64,000 nt of DNA, from positions 620,001-684,000 of the forward strand of contig NZ_ARQM01000011.1 in NCBI RefSeq assembly GCF_000385135.1. The letters run 5' to 3'. This stretch comes from Promicromonospora sukumoe 327MFSha3.1 (GTDB lineage: Bacteria > Actinomycetota > Actinomycetes > Actinomycetales > Cellulomonadaceae). This document shows, piece after piece, positions 18,651-28,999 of the stretch. The translations under genes were made by a program, and so were the position numbers. The notes below the pieces were generated by a model, which did not search any database, was not told where the DNA came from, and saw only the letters and a program-made list of their open reading frames with translations. Position 1 is the first letter of the stretch; the number at the start of each line of letters is the position of its first letter.

Positions 18651-19098
18651 CTTGAGTAGTGGGCATCACACCGCCTTGCGTTTGGCTCATGCCAAGTCGT
18701 ATGGCAAGATTGCATAGTTGCCTGTCACAGGCGCGCTCTTTCAAGTGTCGAACAGTGTGCAGAACCGCAGCCCAGGCCCCGGATCGTTGAGGGCCGGCAG
18801 AGGCTGGAGCGGTCACCCTCCCGGGGTAATCCGGACGAGGGGTCGCGGGGTTTATCGCCTGCTGTTTGATGCGTATGGGCGCCCCGCGGAGCACACGTTC
18901 TCCGGAATTCCGGAGGCACTGTTCCGAGCAGGCTCGGCAAACGTCGTGGTCGGTCCGGCTGTACAGCTGGGTCAGATCACTTCCCAACGGCCCTGACGCC
19001 AGCAATGGTGTTCTGCGCCCGGCTGTGCCGCTCTAAGCGACACGCCCGAGTGCGTGGGTCGGACAGTAGCGGTTCGAGAGAGAGAGTCAGACGACGCC
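18651..19098 (+). promoter_or_regulatory. S10 operon promoter region and long leader
   Basis: No supportable gene lies in the 524 bp between tuf and rpsJ. Two weak promoter candidates overlap: TTGCGT (18676) with TATGGC (18700), and ATGCCA (18689) with CATAGT (18713). An inverted repeat TTGGC-TCAT-GCCAA is at 18682-18695. The remaining 370 nt or so holds a perfect 16-bp palindrome CTCCGGAATTCCGGAG (18900-18915) and a possible long-range CCCCGG/CCGGGG pairing. The length suggests a regulatory leader. Confidence 0.4.
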
Positions 19099-19407
19099 AT
19101 GGCGGGACAGAAGATCCGCATCCGGCTCAAGTCCTACGACCACGAGGTGATCGACAGTTCGGCGCGCAAGATCGTCGACACGGTCACTCGCGCTGGTGCG
19201 ACGGTCGTGGGTCCGGTGCCGCTGCCGACGGAGAAGAACGTCTTCGTTGTGATCCGGTCGCCTCACAAGTACAAGGACAGCCGCGAGCACTTCGAGATGC
19301 GTACGCACAAGCGGCTCATCGACATCATCGATCCCACGCCCAAGGCCGTCGACTCGCTCATGCGACTCGACCTGCCGGCGGACGTGAACATCGAGATCAA
19401 GCTCTGA
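19099..19407 (+). CDS. rpsJ: 30S ribosomal protein S10 (NusE)
   Basis: 102 residues. The ATG at 19099 gives [19 protein letters not shown], the usual actinobacterial start; the frame opens 45 bp earlier without conservation. [19 protein letters not shown] is the family core. S10 is in the 30S head and doubles as NusE in antitermination with NusB. It is the first gene of the S10 operon. Confidence 0.97.
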   Translation: MAGQKIRIRLKSYDHEVIDSSARKIVDTVTRAGATVVGPVPLPTEKNVFVVIRSPHKYKDSREHFEMRTHKRLIDIIDPTPKAVDSLMRLDLPADVNIEIKL

Positions 19408-19423
19408 GGCTGGAGGGGACATC

Positions 19424-20077
19424 ATGACCAACCAGCAGAAGAACGTGACCGCGTTGCTCGGCACGAAGCTTGGTATGACCCAGCTCTGGGACGAGGCCGG
19501 TCGCCTCGTGCCGGTGACCGTGGTCTCCGTGGGCACCAACGTGGTGACCCAGATCCGTACGGTGGACGCCGACGGCTACGCGGCTGTTCAGCTCGCGGCC
19601 GGCCAGGTCGACCCCCGCAAGGTCACCAAGCCCCTCAAGGGCCACTTCGAGAAGGCCGGCGTGACGCCGCGCCGTCACGTGGCCGAGGTTCGCACCGAGA
19701 ACGCGTCCGAGTTCACGCTCGGCCAGGAGATCACCGCCGAGGCCTTCGAGGCCGGCGCCCTGGTCGACGTGGTCGGTACCACCAAGGGCAAGGGCACCGC
19801 CGGTGTCATGAAGCGTCACGGCTTCTCCGGCGTGGGCGCCTCGCACGGTGCGCACCGCAACCACCGCAAGCCCGGCTCGATCGGTGGCGCCTCGACGCCG
19901 TCGCGAGTCTTCAAGGGCCTGCGGATGGCCGGTCGGATGGGTAACGCCCGTCAGACCACCCAGAACCTGACCGTTCACGCGGTCGACGCCGAGAAGGGTC
20001 TGCTGCTCGTCAAGGGCGCGGTTCCCGGCCCCAAGGGTGGCGTCGTCCTCGTGCGTAACGCCGCGAAGGGAGCGTGA
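19424..20077 (+). CDS. rplC: 50S ribosomal protein L3
   Basis: 217 residues starting [19 protein letters not shown], with GGAGGGGAC before the ATG. L3 is an early 23S rRNA binder whose central loop reaches the peptidyl transferase centre; the block [20 protein letters not shown] is that region. It lies 16 bp after rpsJ and 5 bp before the chosen start of rplD. Confidence 0.97.
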   Translation: MTNQQKNVTALLGTKLGMTQLWDEAGRLVPVTVVSVGTNVVTQIRTVDADGYAAVQLAAGQVDPRKVTKPLKGHFEKAGVTPRRHVAEVRTENASEFTLGQEITAEAFEAGALVDVVGTTKGKGTAGVMKRHGFSGVGASHGAHRNHRKPGSIGGASTPSRVFKGLRMAGRMGNARQTTQNLTVHAVDAEKGLLLVKGAVPGPKGGVVLVRNAAKGA

Positions 20078-20082
20078 AACCG

Positions 20083-20775
20083 ATGACCGCTCTGACTGTC
20101 GACGTCCTGGACGCCCAGGGCAAGAAGTCCGGCACCGCCGAGCTCCCCTCTGAGGTGTTCGACGTCGCCGTGAACGTCCCGCTGATCCACCAGGTGGTCG
20201 TTGCGCAGCGCGCAGCCGCCCGCCAGGGCACGGCCTCCACGAAGACTCGTGGCGAGGTCCGTGGTGGTGGCCGCAAGCCGTACAAGCAGAAGGGCACCGG
20301 TCGCGCCCGCCAGGGTTCGACGCGCGCCCCGCAGTTCGCCGGTGGTGGCACCGTCCACGGCCCGCAGCCGCGCAAGTACGACCAGCGCACCCCGAAGAAG
20401 ATGAAGGCCGCCGCTCTCCGCGGTGCGCTCTCCGACCGCGCCCGCGCCGGTCGCGTTCACGTCGTCGCCGGCTTCGGCATCGAGGGCGTCCCGTCGACCA
20501 AGACGGCGCTCGCCACGATCAAGAAGTTCACGGAGCGCGAGAACGTGCTCGTCGTGACGCTGCGTGAGGACGAGACCACGGTCAAGTCGCTCCGCAACGT
20601 TCCCGAGGTGCACCTCCTGGTCGCTGACCAGCTGAACACCTACGACGTGCTCGTCTCCGACGACGTGATCTTCACCGAGGGCGCGCTCGCCGCGTTCCTC
20701 GAGGGCCCCGCCAAGGGCGCGAAGGCTGTCGCCACGGAGGCCGAGGCCGAGACCGCTGAGGAGACCGCCAAGTGA
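20083..20775 (+). CDS. rplD: 50S ribosomal protein L4
   Basis: 230 residues from the ATG at 20083, which has AAGGGAG upstream at workable spacing. A GTG at 20074 overlaps the rplC stop but leaves no room for a ribosome site. The loop that lines the exit tunnel ([20 protein letters not shown]) is typical. The C-terminus ends in an acidic Ala/Glu tail ([12 protein letters not shown]). In enterobacteria L4 represses its own operon; that is not shown here. Confidence 0.95.
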   Translation: MTALTVDVLDAQGKKSGTAELPSEVFDVAVNVPLIHQVVVAQRAAARQGTASTKTRGEVRGGGRKPYKQKGTGRARQGSTRAPQFAGGGTVHGPQPRKYDQRTPKKMKAAALRGALSDRARAGRVHVVAGFGIEGVPSTKTALATIKKFTERENVLVVTLREDETTVKSLRNVPEVHLLVADQLNTYDVLVSDDVIFTEGALAAFLEGPAKGAKAVATEAEAETAEETAK

Positions 20776-21074
20776 GCGTCACCGTGAAGGACCCGCGCGA
20801 CATCCTGCTCGCGCCGGTCGTCTCCGAGAAGAGCTACAACCTTCTCGACGAGGGCAAGTACACCTTCATCGTGGACCCGAGCGCCAACAAGACCGAGATC
20901 AAGATCGCGATCGAGAAGGTCTTCAGCGTCAAGGTCGCTTCGGTGAACACGATCAACCGCAAGGGCAAGACGCGTCGCACGCGTTTCGGCCTCGGCAAGC
21001 GCAAGGACACGAAGCGTGCGATCGTCACCCTCCGCGAGGGAACGATCGACATCTTCGGCGGTCCGGTCGGCTGA
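20772..21074 (+). CDS. rplW: 50S ribosomal protein L23
   Basis: 100 residues starting at GTG 20772, overlapping the rplD stop by 4 nt (GTGA), so the two are translationally coupled. [16 protein letters not shown] and [15 protein letters not shown] are typical. L23 lies at the tunnel exit and docks trigger factor and SRP. Confidence 0.96.
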   Translation: MSVTVKDPRDILLAPVVSEKSYNLLDEGKYTFIVDPSANKTEIKIAIEKVFSVKVASVNTINRKGKTRRTRFGLGKRKDTKRAIVTLREGTIDIFGGPVG

Positions 21075-21105
21075 GCTGACGAGAGACGATTGAGGACAGG
21101 TTTCC

Positions 21106-21942
<837 letters not shown>

Positions 21943-21956
21943 TAGGAGCCTGAAAC

Positions 21957-22238
21957 ATGCCTCGTAGCCTGAAGAAGGGCCCCTTCGTCGACGGCCACCT
22001 CCAGAAGAAGGTGGACGTCCAGAACGAGAAGGGGACCAAGAACGTCATCAAGACCTGGTCCCGTCGGTCGGTCGTCACGCCCGACTTTCTCGGTCACACC
22101 TTTGCCGTGCACGACGGTCGCAAGCACGTCCCGGTCTTCGTGACCGAGGCGATGGTCGGCCACAAGCTCGGCGAGTTCGCTCCCACGCGGACCTTCCGCG
22201 GCCACGTGAAGGACGACAGGAAGGGTCGTCGCCGCTGA
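21957..22238 (+). CDS. rpsS: 30S ribosomal protein S19
   Basis: 93 residues, standard length, starting [19 protein letters not shown]19 binds S13 in the 30S head near the A site; [19 protein letters not shown] is the core. A 68-bp gap with AGGAAG at its end leads to rplV. Confidence 0.97.
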   Translation: MPRSLKKGPFVDGHLQKKVDVQNEKGTKNVIKTWSRRSVVTPDFLGHTFAVHDGRKHVPVFVTEAMVGHKLGEFAPTRTFRGHVKDDRKGRRR

Positions 22239-22306
22239 GGCGTGGGGTCACCCCACCCAACAGCAGTGATGACCTGGACTGTCTGAGAAAAGGAAGCAGG
22301 ACAGCA

Positions 22307-22666
22307 ATGGAAGCCAAGGCGCAGGCGCGGTTCGTCCGTGTCACGCCCCAGAAGGCCCGGCGCGTCGTGGACCTCATCCGTGGCAAGCAGGCCTCTGAGG
22401 CCGTCGCGGTGCTGAAGTTCGCACCGCAGGCCGCCAGCGAGCCGATCCGCAAGGTTGTGGAGAGCGCGATCGCCAACGCTCGGGTGAAGGCCGACCGCGC
22501 CAGCGAGCGCTTCGACGAGAACGACCTGGTCGTCTCCGTCGCGTTCGTCGACGAGGGGCCGACGCTCAAGCGGTTCCGCCCGCGGGCTCAGGGACGTGCA
22601 ACGCGCATTCTCAAGCGCACCAGCCACATCACCGTGGTGCTCGCCGACAAGGAAGGGGCCCGATAG
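22307..22666 (+). CDS. rplV: 50S ribosomal protein L22
   Basis: 119 residues. [20 protein letters not shown] at the N-terminus and the C-terminal hairpin [15 protein letters not shown], which reaches into the exit tunnel near the macrolide site, are both present and uninterrupted. The stop overlaps the rpsC start by one base. Confidence 0.97.
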   Translation: MEAKAQARFVRVTPQKARRVVDLIRGKQASEAVAVLKFAPQAASEPIRKVVESAIANARVKADRASERFDENDLVVSVAFVDEGPTLKRFRPRAQGRATRILKRTSHITVVLADKEGAR

Positions 22667-23502
22667 TGGGACAGAAGGTTCACCCGCACGGGTACCGCCT
22701 CGGTATCACCACCGACCACCGGTCGCGTTGGTTCGCCGACAGCACCAAGCCTGGTCAGCGGTACCGCGACTACGTCCGTGAGGACGTCCAGATCCGCAAG
22801 CTCATGGGCACCGGCCTCGAGCGTGCCGGCATCTCCAAGGTCGAGATCGAGCGCACCCGCGACCGCGTCCGCGTGGACATCCACACGGCGCGTCCGGGCA
22901 TCGTCATCGGCCGTCGTGGTGCTGAGGCCGACCGCATCCGCGGTGAGCTCGAGAAGCTCACGGGCAAGCAGGTTCAGCTCAACATCCTCGAGGTCAAGAA
23001 CGCGGAGATCGACGCGCAGCTGGTTGCCCAGGGCATCGCCGAGCAGCTCGCCAGCCGTGTCTCCTTCCGTCGTGCGATGCGCAAGGGCATGCAGTCCGCC
23101 CAGCGCGCCGGCGCGAAGGGTATCCGCGTGCAGGTCTCCGGCCGCCTCGGCGGCGCCGAGATGAGCCGTTCGGAGTTCTACCGCGAGGGCCGTGTGCCCC
23201 TGCACACGCTCCGTGCGTACATCGACTACGGCTTCTACGAGGCCCGCACCACCTTCGGCCGCATCGGCGTGAAGGTGTGGATCTACAAGGGCGAGACCAC
23301 CGAGAAGGAGTTCGCCGCTCAGCAGGCTGCAGCCGCGCCCCGTCAGGGCCGTGGCCGGGGCGACCGCCCTGAGCGTGGCGAGCGCGGCGGAGACCGTCGT
23401 GGCGGTCGTCGCAACGAGCGTCCGGCCGAGCGCAGCGCCGAGTCCGCCCCCGCGGACCAGGCTGCTGCCGCTCCGGCCGCAGAGACCGGAACGGAGGCCT
23501 GA
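22666..23502 (+). CDS. rpsC: 30S ribosomal protein S3 with RG-rich C-terminal tail
   Basis: 278 residues from GTG 22666 (TAGTG junction with rplV). The KH domain ([17 protein letters not shown]) and the C-terminal S3 domain ([17 protein letters not shown]) are complete by about residue 215. The last 60 or so residues are low complexity: [21 protein letters not shown], then an Ala/Pro/Glu stretch. S3 forms the mRNA entry pore with S4 and S5; the basic tail could contact mRNA, which is inference. Confidence 0.97.
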   Translation: MGQKVHPHGYRLGITTDHRSRWFADSTKPGQRYRDYVREDVQIRKLMGTGLERAGISKVEIERTRDRVRVDIHTARPGIVIGRRGAEADRIRGELEKLTGKQVQLNILEVKNAEIDAQLVAQGIAEQLASRVSFRRAMRKGMQSAQRAGAKGIRVQVSGRLGGAEMSRSEFYREGRVPLHTLRAYIDYGFYEARTTFGRIGVKVWIYKGETTEKEFAAQQAAAAPRQGRGRGDRPERGERGGDRRGGRRNERPAERSAESAPADQAAAAPAAETGTEA

Positions 23503-23504
23503 CC

Positions 23505-23921
23505 ATGCTGATCCCGCGCAGGGTCAAGCACCGCAAGCAGCACCACCCGTCGCGCTCCGGCGCGGCGAAGGGTGGCACCCAGATCGCGTTCGGCGACTTC
23601 GGCATCCAGGCTCTGGAGCCGGCGTACGTCACCAACCGCCAGATCGAGGCGGCGCGTATCGCAATGACCCGCCACATCAAGCGTGGCGGCAAGGTGTGGA
23701 TCAACATCTACCCCGACCGTCCGCTGACGAAGAAGCCTGCCGAGACCCGCATGGGTTCCGGTAAGGGTTCGCCGGAGTGGTGGGTCGCCAACGTCAAGCC
23801 GGGCCGCATCGTTTTCGAGCTGGCCGGCGTGGACGAGTCCCTTGCACGCGAGGCCATGCGCCGCGCGATGCACAAGCTCCCGATGAAGTGCCGTTTCGTG
23901 GTGCGCGAGGGTGGTGTCTGA
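23505..23921 (+). CDS. rplP: 50S ribosomal protein L16
   Basis: 138 residues starting [19 protein letters not shown], 2 bp after rpsC. L16 helps position tRNA at the A site and is a late assembly protein; [21 protein letters not shown] is its core. The stop shares one base with the rpmC start. Confidence 0.97.
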   Translation: MLIPRRVKHRKQHHPSRSGAAKGGTQIAFGDFGIQALEPAYVTNRQIEAARIAMTRHIKRGGKVWINIYPDRPLTKKPAETRMGSGKGSPEWWVANVKPGRIVFELAGVDESLAREAMRRAMHKLPMKCRFVVREGGV

Positions 23922-24160
23922 TGGCTATCGGTACCCAGGGGCTCGCCCCGATCGATCTGGACGGCATGGACGACGAGACTCTCGTCGGCAAGCTGAAGGA
24001 AGCCAAGGAGGAGCTGTTCAACCTCCGCTTCCAGTCGGCGACCGGCCAGCTCGAGAGCCACGGTCGTCTCAAGGCCGTGCGTCGCGACATCGCCCGGATC
24101 TACACGATCCTGCGCGAGCGCGAGCTCGGCATCCGTACGGCTCCGAGCGTGAGTGAGTGA
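23921..24160 (+). CDS. rpmC: 50S ribosomal protein L29
   Basis: 79 residues from the ATG overlapping the rplP stop (TGATG). The helical core [20 protein letters not shown] is clear. L29 sits at the tunnel exit beside L23. The frame is open upstream within rplP, but only the ATG at 23921 gives a protein of family length. Confidence 0.95.
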   Translation: MAIGTQGLAPIDLDGMDDETLVGKLKEAKEELFNLRFQSATGQLESHGRLKAVRRDIARIYTILRERELGIRTAPSVSE

Positions 24161-24164
24161 GGCA

Positions 24165-24455
24165 ATGAGCGACAACACGACTGCTGCTGAGGCCCCTGAG
24201 GCCCAGCGCGCGACGCGTAAGGTGCGCCGTGGCTACGTGGTGAGCGACAAGATGGACAAGACCATCGTGATCGAGGTCGAGGACCGGGTTAAGCACCCCC
24301 TCTACGCCAAGGTCATCCGTCGCACCACGAAGGTCAAGGCGCACGACGAGCAGAACAGCGCCGGCATCGGCGACCTGGTTCTGATCATGGAGACCCGCCC
24401 GCTGTCCGCCACCAAGCGGTTCCGGCTCGTGGAGATCCTCGAGAAGGCCAAGTAA
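24165..24455 (+). CDS. rpsQ: 30S ribosomal protein S17
   Basis: 96 residues from ATG 24165; an in-frame GTG at 24153 overlaps rpmC and lacks a ribosome site. The OB-fold core [19 protein letters not shown] and [12 protein letters not shown] is typical. S17 is a primary 16S rRNA binder. It is the last gene before the hairpin at 24469, so it probably ends the S10 unit in whole or part. Confidence 0.93.
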   Translation: MSDNTTAAEAPEAQRATRKVRRGYVVSDKMDKTIVIEVEDRVKHPLYAKVIRRTTKVKAHDEQNSAGIGDLVLIMETRPLSATKRFRLVEILEKAK

Positions 24456-24468
24456 GACTTCTCTTCCC

Positions 24469-24511
24469 GCTGGGGGCGGTGCGTGACACACGTACGCGTG
24501 GCGCCCCCAGC
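24469..24511 (+). terminator. Hairpin at the S10/spc operon junction
   Basis: The arms GCTGGGGGCG (24469-24478) and CGCCCCCAGC (24502-24511) pair perfectly, with an inner GCGT/ACGC pair. No U tract follows. It lies in the 133-bp gap between rpsQ and rplN, where the S10 and spc operons are separate in many bacteria. It may be a partial terminator or an RNA-processing site. Confidence 0.55.
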
Positions 24512-24588
24512 ACAGCAACTATCCGTTCGGCCAGGCTCGCCGGAAGCAGTCCGCGCGAGAACCAGTTCGACGACAGGAGTTCACTCAA

Positions 24589-24957
24589 ATGATCCAGCAG
24601 GAGTCGCGACTTCGGGTCGCCGACAACACGGGTGCCAAGGAGATTCTCTGCATCCGCGTTCTCGGTGGCTCCGGCCGTCGCTACGCCGGAATCGGCGACA
24701 CCATCGTCGCCACCGTCAAGGACGCGATCCCGGGCGGCAACGTGAAGAAGGGCGACGTCATCAAGGCCGTCGTCGTCCGGACCGCCAAGGAGCGCCGTCG
24801 TCCCGACGGTTCCTACATCAAGTTCGACGAGAACGCCGCCGTCATCCTGAAGAACGACGGCGAGCCTCGCGGCACCCGCATCTTCGGCCCGGTGGGTCGT
24901 GAGCTGCGTGACAAGCGGTTCATGAAGATCATCTCGCTGGCTCCGGAGGTGCTCTGA
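24589..24957 (+). CDS. rplN: 50S ribosomal protein L14
   Basis: 122 residues, standard length, starting [18 protein letters not shown] with ACAGGAG upstream. L14 lies at the intersubunit face and binds the silencing factor RsfS. It is the first gene of the spc group and is followed by rplX after 2 bp. Confidence 0.98.
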   Translation: MIQQESRLRVADNTGAKEILCIRVLGGSGRRYAGIGDTIVATVKDAIPGGNVKKGDVIKAVVVRTAKERRRPDGSYIKFDENAAVILKNDGEPRGTRIFGPVGRELRDKRFMKIISLAPEVL

Positions 24958-24959
24958 CC

Positions 24960-25301
24960 ATGGCGAAGATCAAGAAGGGCGACCAGGTCATCGTGATCTC
25001 GGGTCGCGACAAGGGCAAGACCGGCCGCGTGCTCGAGGTCCTGAAGGACTCCGACCGCCTCGTGGTCGAGGGCGTGCAGCGCGTCACGAAGCACACCAAG
25101 GTGGGCCAGTCGCAGCGCGGCACCCGCACCGGTGGCATCGAGACGGTCGAGGCGCCGATCCACGTGAGCAACGTGATGATCGTCGACCCGGAGACCAAGA
25201 AGGGCACCCGCGTCGGGTACCGCCTCGAGCAGGTGGAGCGGGACGGTCGTACCAAGACCGTCCGGATCCGCGTCGCGAAGCGCTCCGGGAAGGACATCTG
25301 A
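24960..25301 (+). CDS. rplX: 50S ribosomal protein L24
   Basis: 113 residues with an N-terminal KOW motif ([20 protein letters not shown]). L24 starts 50S assembly. The stop overlaps the rplE ATG by one base. Confidence 0.97.
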   Translation: MAKIKKGDQVIVISGRDKGKTGRVLEVLKDSDRLVVEGVQRVTKHTKVGQSQRGTRTGGIETVEAPIHVSNVMIVDPETKKGTRVGYRLEQVERDGRTKTVRIRVAKRSGKDI

Positions 25302-25873
25302 TGACCGAGACGACCATCGAGGCCCCGGCCCAGCCGCGCCTCAAGCAGAAGTACCGCGAGGAGATCCTCTCGGCGCTGATCGAGGAGTTCGGCCACAAGA
25401 ACCTGCACCAGGCCGGCGGTCTCACGAAGATCGTCGTGAACATGGGTGTGGGCGACGCGGCCAAGGACTCGAAGCTCATCGAGGGCGCGATCCGCGACCT
25501 CTCGGCGATCACCGGTCAGAAGCCGCAGGTCACCAAGGCTCGCAAGTCCATCGCTCAGTTCAAGCTGCGCGAGGGCATGCCGATCGGCGCGCACGTCACG
25601 CTCCGCGGCGACCGCATGTGGGAGTTCCTCGACCGCCTGCTGTCCACCGCTCTGCCGCGTATCCGCGACTTCCGCGGCCTGTCGCCCAAGCAGTTCGACG
25701 GGCACGGCAACTACACCTTCGGTCTCACGGAGCAGTCGATGTTCCACGAGATCGACCAGGACAAGATCGACCGGGTCCGCGGTATGGACATCACGGTCGT
25801 GACGACGGCGACGACCGACGACGAGGGCCGCTCCCTGCTGCGCCGTCTCGGCTTCCCCTTCAAGGAGAACTGA
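25301..25873 (+). CDS. rplE: 50S ribosomal protein L5
   Basis: 190 residues. After a short variable N-terminus ([10 protein letters not shown]) comes [15 protein letters not shown], and later [17 protein letters not shown]5 binds 5S rRNA and contacts P-site tRNA. rpsZ follows after a single base. Confidence 0.97.
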   Translation: MTETTIEAPAQPRLKQKYREEILSALIEEFGHKNLHQAGGLTKIVVNMGVGDAAKDSKLIEGAIRDLSAITGQKPQVTKARKSIAQFKLREGMPIGAHVTLRGDRMWEFLDRLLSTALPRIRDFRGLSPKQFDGHGNYTFGLTEQSMFHEIDQDKIDRVRGMDITVVTTATTDDEGRSLLRRLGFPFKEN

Positions 25874-25874
25874 C

Positions 25875-26060
25875 ATGGCGAAGAAGGCCCTGATCAACAA
25901 GGCGGCCGGCAAGCCGAAGTTCGCGGTTCGCGCCTACACCCGGTGCCAGAAGTGCGGTCGTCCGCACTCCGTCTACCGCAAGTTCGGCCTGTGCCGTATC
26001 TGCGTGCGGGAGATGGCCCACCGTGGCGAGCTTCCCGGCGTCACCAAGAGCAGCTGGTAA
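25875..26060 (+). CDS. rpsZ: 30S ribosomal protein S14, zinc-binding type Z
   Basis: 61 residues with four zinc ligands, C24-X2-C27 and C40-X2-C43 (RCQKCG and CRICV). This is the short zinc form, as opposed to the roughly 100-residue zinc-free S14 that many actinobacteria keep elsewhere for zinc starvation. No zinc-free copy is in this window. Confidence 0.96.
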   Translation: MAKKALINKAAGKPKFAVRAYTRCQKCGRPHSVYRKFGLCRICVREMAHRGELPGVTKSSW

Positions 26061-26133
26061 CACAACTACGCCGTAGGTCTGTCCGGCCACACGAGGCCGT
26101 TCGGATACCCCGGCGAGGAAGGGCAAGAGCCCG

Positions 26134-26532
26134 ATGACTATGACCGACCCGATCGCAGACATGCTGACCCGTCTGCGTAACGCGAACTCGGCGCACCACG
26201 ACACGGTCACCATGCCGTCGTCGAAGCTGAAGACGCACATCGCTGAGATCCTGCAGGCCGAGGGCTACATCGCCGGCTGGTCCGTGGAGGACGCCCAGGT
26301 GGGCAAGTCCCTCACGCTCGAGCTGAAGTACGGCCAGAACCGGGAGCGCGCCCTGGCGGGCGTGCGCCGCATCTCGAAGCCCGGCCTGCGCGTCTACCGC
26401 AAGTCCACCGAACTGCCCAAGGTCCTCGGCGGCCTGGGCGTGGCGATCCTGTCCACGTCCTCCGGCCTGCTGACCGACCGCCAGGCACAGGCCAAGGGCG
26501 TCGGCGGCGAAGTCCTCGCCTACGTCTGGTAA
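26134..26532 (+). CDS. rpsH: 30S ribosomal protein S8
   Basis: 132 residues starting [20 protein letters not shown], the usual actinobacterial form; a second ATG lies two codons in. S8 is a primary 16S rRNA binder and, in E. coli, the spc operon repressor. It follows rpsZ after 73 bp and precedes rplF by 21 bp. Confidence 0.97.
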   Translation: MTMTDPIADMLTRLRNANSAHHDTVTMPSSKLKTHIAEILQAEGYIAGWSVEDAQVGKSLTLELKYGQNRERALAGVRRISKPGLRVYRKSTELPKVLGGLGVAILSTSSGLLTDRQAQAKGVGGEVLAYVW

Positions 26533-26553
26533 TCCGGAAAGGAGAAAACGCCA

Positions 26554-27090
26554 ATGTCTCGAATCGGCAAGCTTCCCGTTCCGGTCCCGGCCGGCGTGGA
26601 CATCACTGTCAGCGGCGCGCTCGTGACCGTGAAGGGCCCCAAGGGTTCTCTCGAGCACACCGTGCCCGCACCCATCAATGTCGCCCAGGAGGACGCCCAG
26701 CTCGTGGTGTCCCGTCCGGACGACGAGCGGAACTCCCGTGCGCTGCACGGCCTCACCCGCACCCTGATCGCCAACATGATCACGGGCGTGACCGAGGGCT
26801 ACGAGAAGAAGCTCGAGATCGTCGGTACTGGTTACCGTGTCGTGGCGAAGGGTTCGAACCTCGAGTTCGCGCTGGGCTTCAGCCACCCCGTTGTCATCGA
26901 GCCCCCCGCGGGTGTCACGTTCGCAGTCGAGAGCCCCACCAAGTTCTCGGTCTCGGGCATCGACAAGCAGCAGGTCGGCGAGGTCGCAGCGAACATTCGC
27001 AAGATCCGCAAGCCCGAGCCCTACAAGGGCAAGGGCGTGCGCTACGCCGGCGAGAACGTCCGCCGCAAGGTCGGAAAGGCTGGTAAGTGA
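26554..27090 (+). CDS. rplF: 50S ribosomal protein L6
   Basis: 178 residues, [17 protein letters not shown] at the start, with GGAAAGGAG upstream. Two repeated alpha/beta domains end with [14 protein letters not shown]6 lies at the factor-binding site near the sarcin-ricin loop. Confidence 0.97.
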   Translation: MSRIGKLPVPVPAGVDITVSGALVTVKGPKGSLEHTVPAPINVAQEDAQLVVSRPDDERNSRALHGLTRTLIANMITGVTEGYEKKLEIVGTGYRVVAKGSNLEFALGFSHPVVIEPPAGVTFAVESPTKFSVSGIDKQQVGEVAANIRKIRKPEPYKGKGVRYAGENVRRKVGKAGK

Positions 27091-27092
27091 CG

Positions 27093-27464
27093 ATGGCTAT
27101 CAAGATCCTGGGCAAGGGCAAGTCCGTCGCTCGCCAGCGTCGTCACCTGCGCCTGCGCAAGAAGATCACCGGCACCGCCGTTCGTCCCCGTCTGGTCGTC
27201 ACCCGCTCCGCGCGCCACATGGTCGCGCAGATCGTGGACGACAGCGTGGGCAAGACCGTCGCCTCGGCGTCGACCCTCGAGGCCGACCTGCGTGCGTTCG
27301 ACGGCGACAAGACGGCCAAGGCCCGCAAGGTCGGCGAGCTCGTCGCCGAGCGTGCCAAGGCTGTCGGCGTCGACACCGTCGTGTTCGACCGCGGCGGCAA
27401 CAAGTACCACGGTCGCGTCGCTGCTGTGGCTGACGGCGCCCGCGAGGGCGGTCTGGCCCTGTGA
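27093..27464 (+). CDS. rplR: 50S ribosomal protein L18
   Basis: 123 residues from ATG 27093 ([20 protein letters not shown]). A GTG two codons earlier overlaps the rplF stop and is less likely. L18 brings 5S rRNA to the 50[18 protein letters not shown] and [12 protein letters not shown] are typical. Confidence 0.95.
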   Translation: MAIKILGKGKSVARQRRHLRLRKKITGTAVRPRLVVTRSARHMVAQIVDDSVGKTVASASTLEADLRAFDGDKTAKARKVGELVAERAKAVGVDTVVFDRGGNKYHGRVAAVADGAREGGLAL

Positions 27465-27495
27465 TGACAAACGCACGGAAGAAGAGGACTCTCTG

Positions 27496-28149
27496 ATGGC
27501 TGCAGGGCAGCGCAGCGGCGCCCCCCAGGGTGCCGCCACCGAGAACAAGGACCGCAACGACCGCCGTGGTGGCGGGCGTCGCGACGACCGCCGCGGCGGT
27601 CGCGAGGAGAAGAGCGCCTTCGTCGAGAAGGTCGTCTCCATCAACCGCGTCGCCAAGGTCGTCAAGGGCGGCCGCCGCTTCAGCTTCACCGCGCTCGTCG
27701 TGGTGGGCGATGGTGACGGCACCGTCGGCGTCGGCTACGGCAAGGCCAAGGAGGTGCCCGCGGCGATCGCCAAGGGTGTTGAGGAGGCGAAGAAGAACTT
27801 CTTCCGCGTCCCCCGCATCCAGGGCACCATCCCGCACCCCATCCAGGGTGAGGCCGCTGCCGGTGTCGTGTTCCTGCGTCCGGCGTCCCCGGGTACCGGT
27901 GTTATCGCCGGTGGTCCGGTCCGCGCCGTGCTGGAGTGCGCCGGCATCCACGACGTGCTGAGCAAGTCGCTCGGTTCGTCCAACGCGATCAACATCGTGC
28001 ACGCCACGGTCGCGGCCCTGCAGGGCCTCGAGGAGCCGGCCGCAGTTGCCGCTCGTCGTGGGCTCCCGCTGGAGGACGTGGCCCCGGCCGCGCTGCTCCG
28101 CGCGCAGGCCGCCGGTCGTGCCGAGTCGACTGCAAAGGCGGGTGCGTGA
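27496..28149 (+). CDS. rpsE: 30S ribosomal protein S5 with RG-rich N-terminal extension
   Basis: 217 residues from ATG 27496. The S5 domain ([19 protein letters not shown]) begins near residue 45. The first 40 or so residues are a low-complexity basic stretch, including [20 protein letters not shown], unlike the short N-terminus of E. coli S5. S5 acts in decoding accuracy and the mRNA entry pore beside S3, which here has a similar RG-rich tail. The stop overlaps the rpmD start by one base. Confidence 0.97.
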   Translation: MAAGQRSGAPQGAATENKDRNDRRGGGRRDDRRGGREEKSAFVEKVVSINRVAKVVKGGRRFSFTALVVVGDGDGTVGVGYGKAKEVPAAIAKGVEEAKKNFFRVPRIQGTIPHPIQGEAAAGVVFLRPASPGTGVIAGGPVRAVLECAGIHDVLSKSLGSSNAINIVHATVAALQGLEEPAAVAARRGLPLEDVAPAALLRAQAAGRAESTAKAGA

Positions 28150-28331
28150 TGGCTCGACTCAAGGTGACTCAGACCAAGTCCGCCATCGGCGGCAAGCAGA
28201 ACCAGCGTGACACGCTGCGGACGCTCGGCCTCAAGCGGATCGGCGACACCGCCGTGAAGGAGGACCGCGCGGAGATCCGTGGCATGGTCAAGACGGTGGC
28301 GCACCTCGTCGCCGTCGAGGAGGTCGAGTGA
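28149..28331 (+). CDS. rpmD: 50S ribosomal protein L30
   Basis: 60 residues ([20 protein letters not shown]), standard length, from the ATG overlapping the rpsE stop. Its last codons contain AGGAGG, which serves as the ribosome site for rplO. Confidence 0.96.
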   Translation: MARLKVTQTKSAIGGKQNQRDTLRTLGLKRIGDTAVKEDRAEIRGMVKTVAHLVAVEEVE

Positions 28332-28333
28332 TC

Positions 28334-28786
28334 ATGGCGGAGAACAAGCCGCTGAAGGTCCACCACCTCCGTCCGGCCCCCGGCGCCAAGACCGCGAAGA
28401 CCCGTGTGGGTCGCGGTGAGGGCTCGAAGGGTAAGACGGCGGGTCGTGGTACCAAGGGTACGAAGGCTCGTTACCAGGTCCCCGCGGGCTTCGAGGGTGG
28501 GCAGATGCCTCTGCACATGCGCCTCCCGAAGCTCCGTGGCTTCAAGAACCCGTTCCGGGTCGAGTTCCAGGTCGTGAACCTGGACAAGCTTTCCGAGCTG
28601 TTCCCCGAGGGTGGCTCCGTCACCGTCGAGGACCTGGTCGCGAAGGGCGCGGTCCGCAAGGGCCAGCCCGTGAAGGTGCTCGGCAACGGCGACGTCACCG
28701 TCAAGCTCGAGATCGCGGTCGACCGCGTCTCGGCTTCCGCCAAGGAGAAGATCCTGGCGGCCGGCGGTACGGTCTCGGAGGCCTGA
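28334..28786 (+). CDS. rplO: 50S ribosomal protein L15
   Basis: 150 residues from ATG 28334 ([20 protein letters not shown]). A perfect AGGAGG (28318-28323) inside rpmD is 10 nt away; a GTG at 28328 is also possible at 4 nt spacing. The glycine-rich RNA-binding stretch [20 protein letters not shown] is typical. A strong terminator follows, so this gene ends the spc unit. Confidence 0.95.
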   Translation: MAENKPLKVHHLRPAPGAKTAKTRVGRGEGSKGKTAGRGTKGTKARYQVPAGFEGGQMPLHMRLPKLRGFKNPFRVEFQVVNLDKLSELFPEGGSVTVEDLVAKGAVRKGQPVKVLGNGDVTVKLEIAVDRVSASAKEKILAAGGTVSEA

Positions 28787-28794
28787 GACAGCTG

Positions 28795-28830
28795 ACAGGG
28801 CCGGCGGCGCGTGAGCGCGGCCGGCCCTGT
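28795..28830 (+). terminator. Terminator after rplO
   Basis: An 11-bp stem (28795-28805 with 28820-28830) is extended by an inner GCGC-GTGA-GCGC hairpin. It separates the ribosomal genes from secY-adk-map. Confidence 0.8.
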
Positions 28831-28887
28831 GTGCTCTCTTGAGTATTTCCCGGAGCGAACGTGGTCCAACGGACCCCGTAAGCAACG

Positions 28888-28893
28888 TAGAAT
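28888..28893 (+). promoter_or_regulatory. Candidate -10 box for secY-adk-map
   Basis: TAGAAT differs from TATAAT at one position. The -35 region is poor, but a small inverted repeat GGTCC-AAC-GGACC (28863-28875) covers that place and could be an operator. A start near 28900 leaves about 100 nt before secY. Confidence 0.45.
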
Positions 28894-28999
28894 CCGACAC
28901 GGTCTGGCTGCACCGTTGTGGTCTGGCCCACGTTCGACTCACCTCGCCGGCGTCCCGCCGGCGACACTAGATCCCGCAACGGCGGGCCAGGAGGATAGG

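Noticed and set aside
18718-18996. A possible 92-residue gene between tuf and rpsJ
   Set aside because: No ribosome site, composition unlike neighbours, and it overlaps the predicted promoter and leader.
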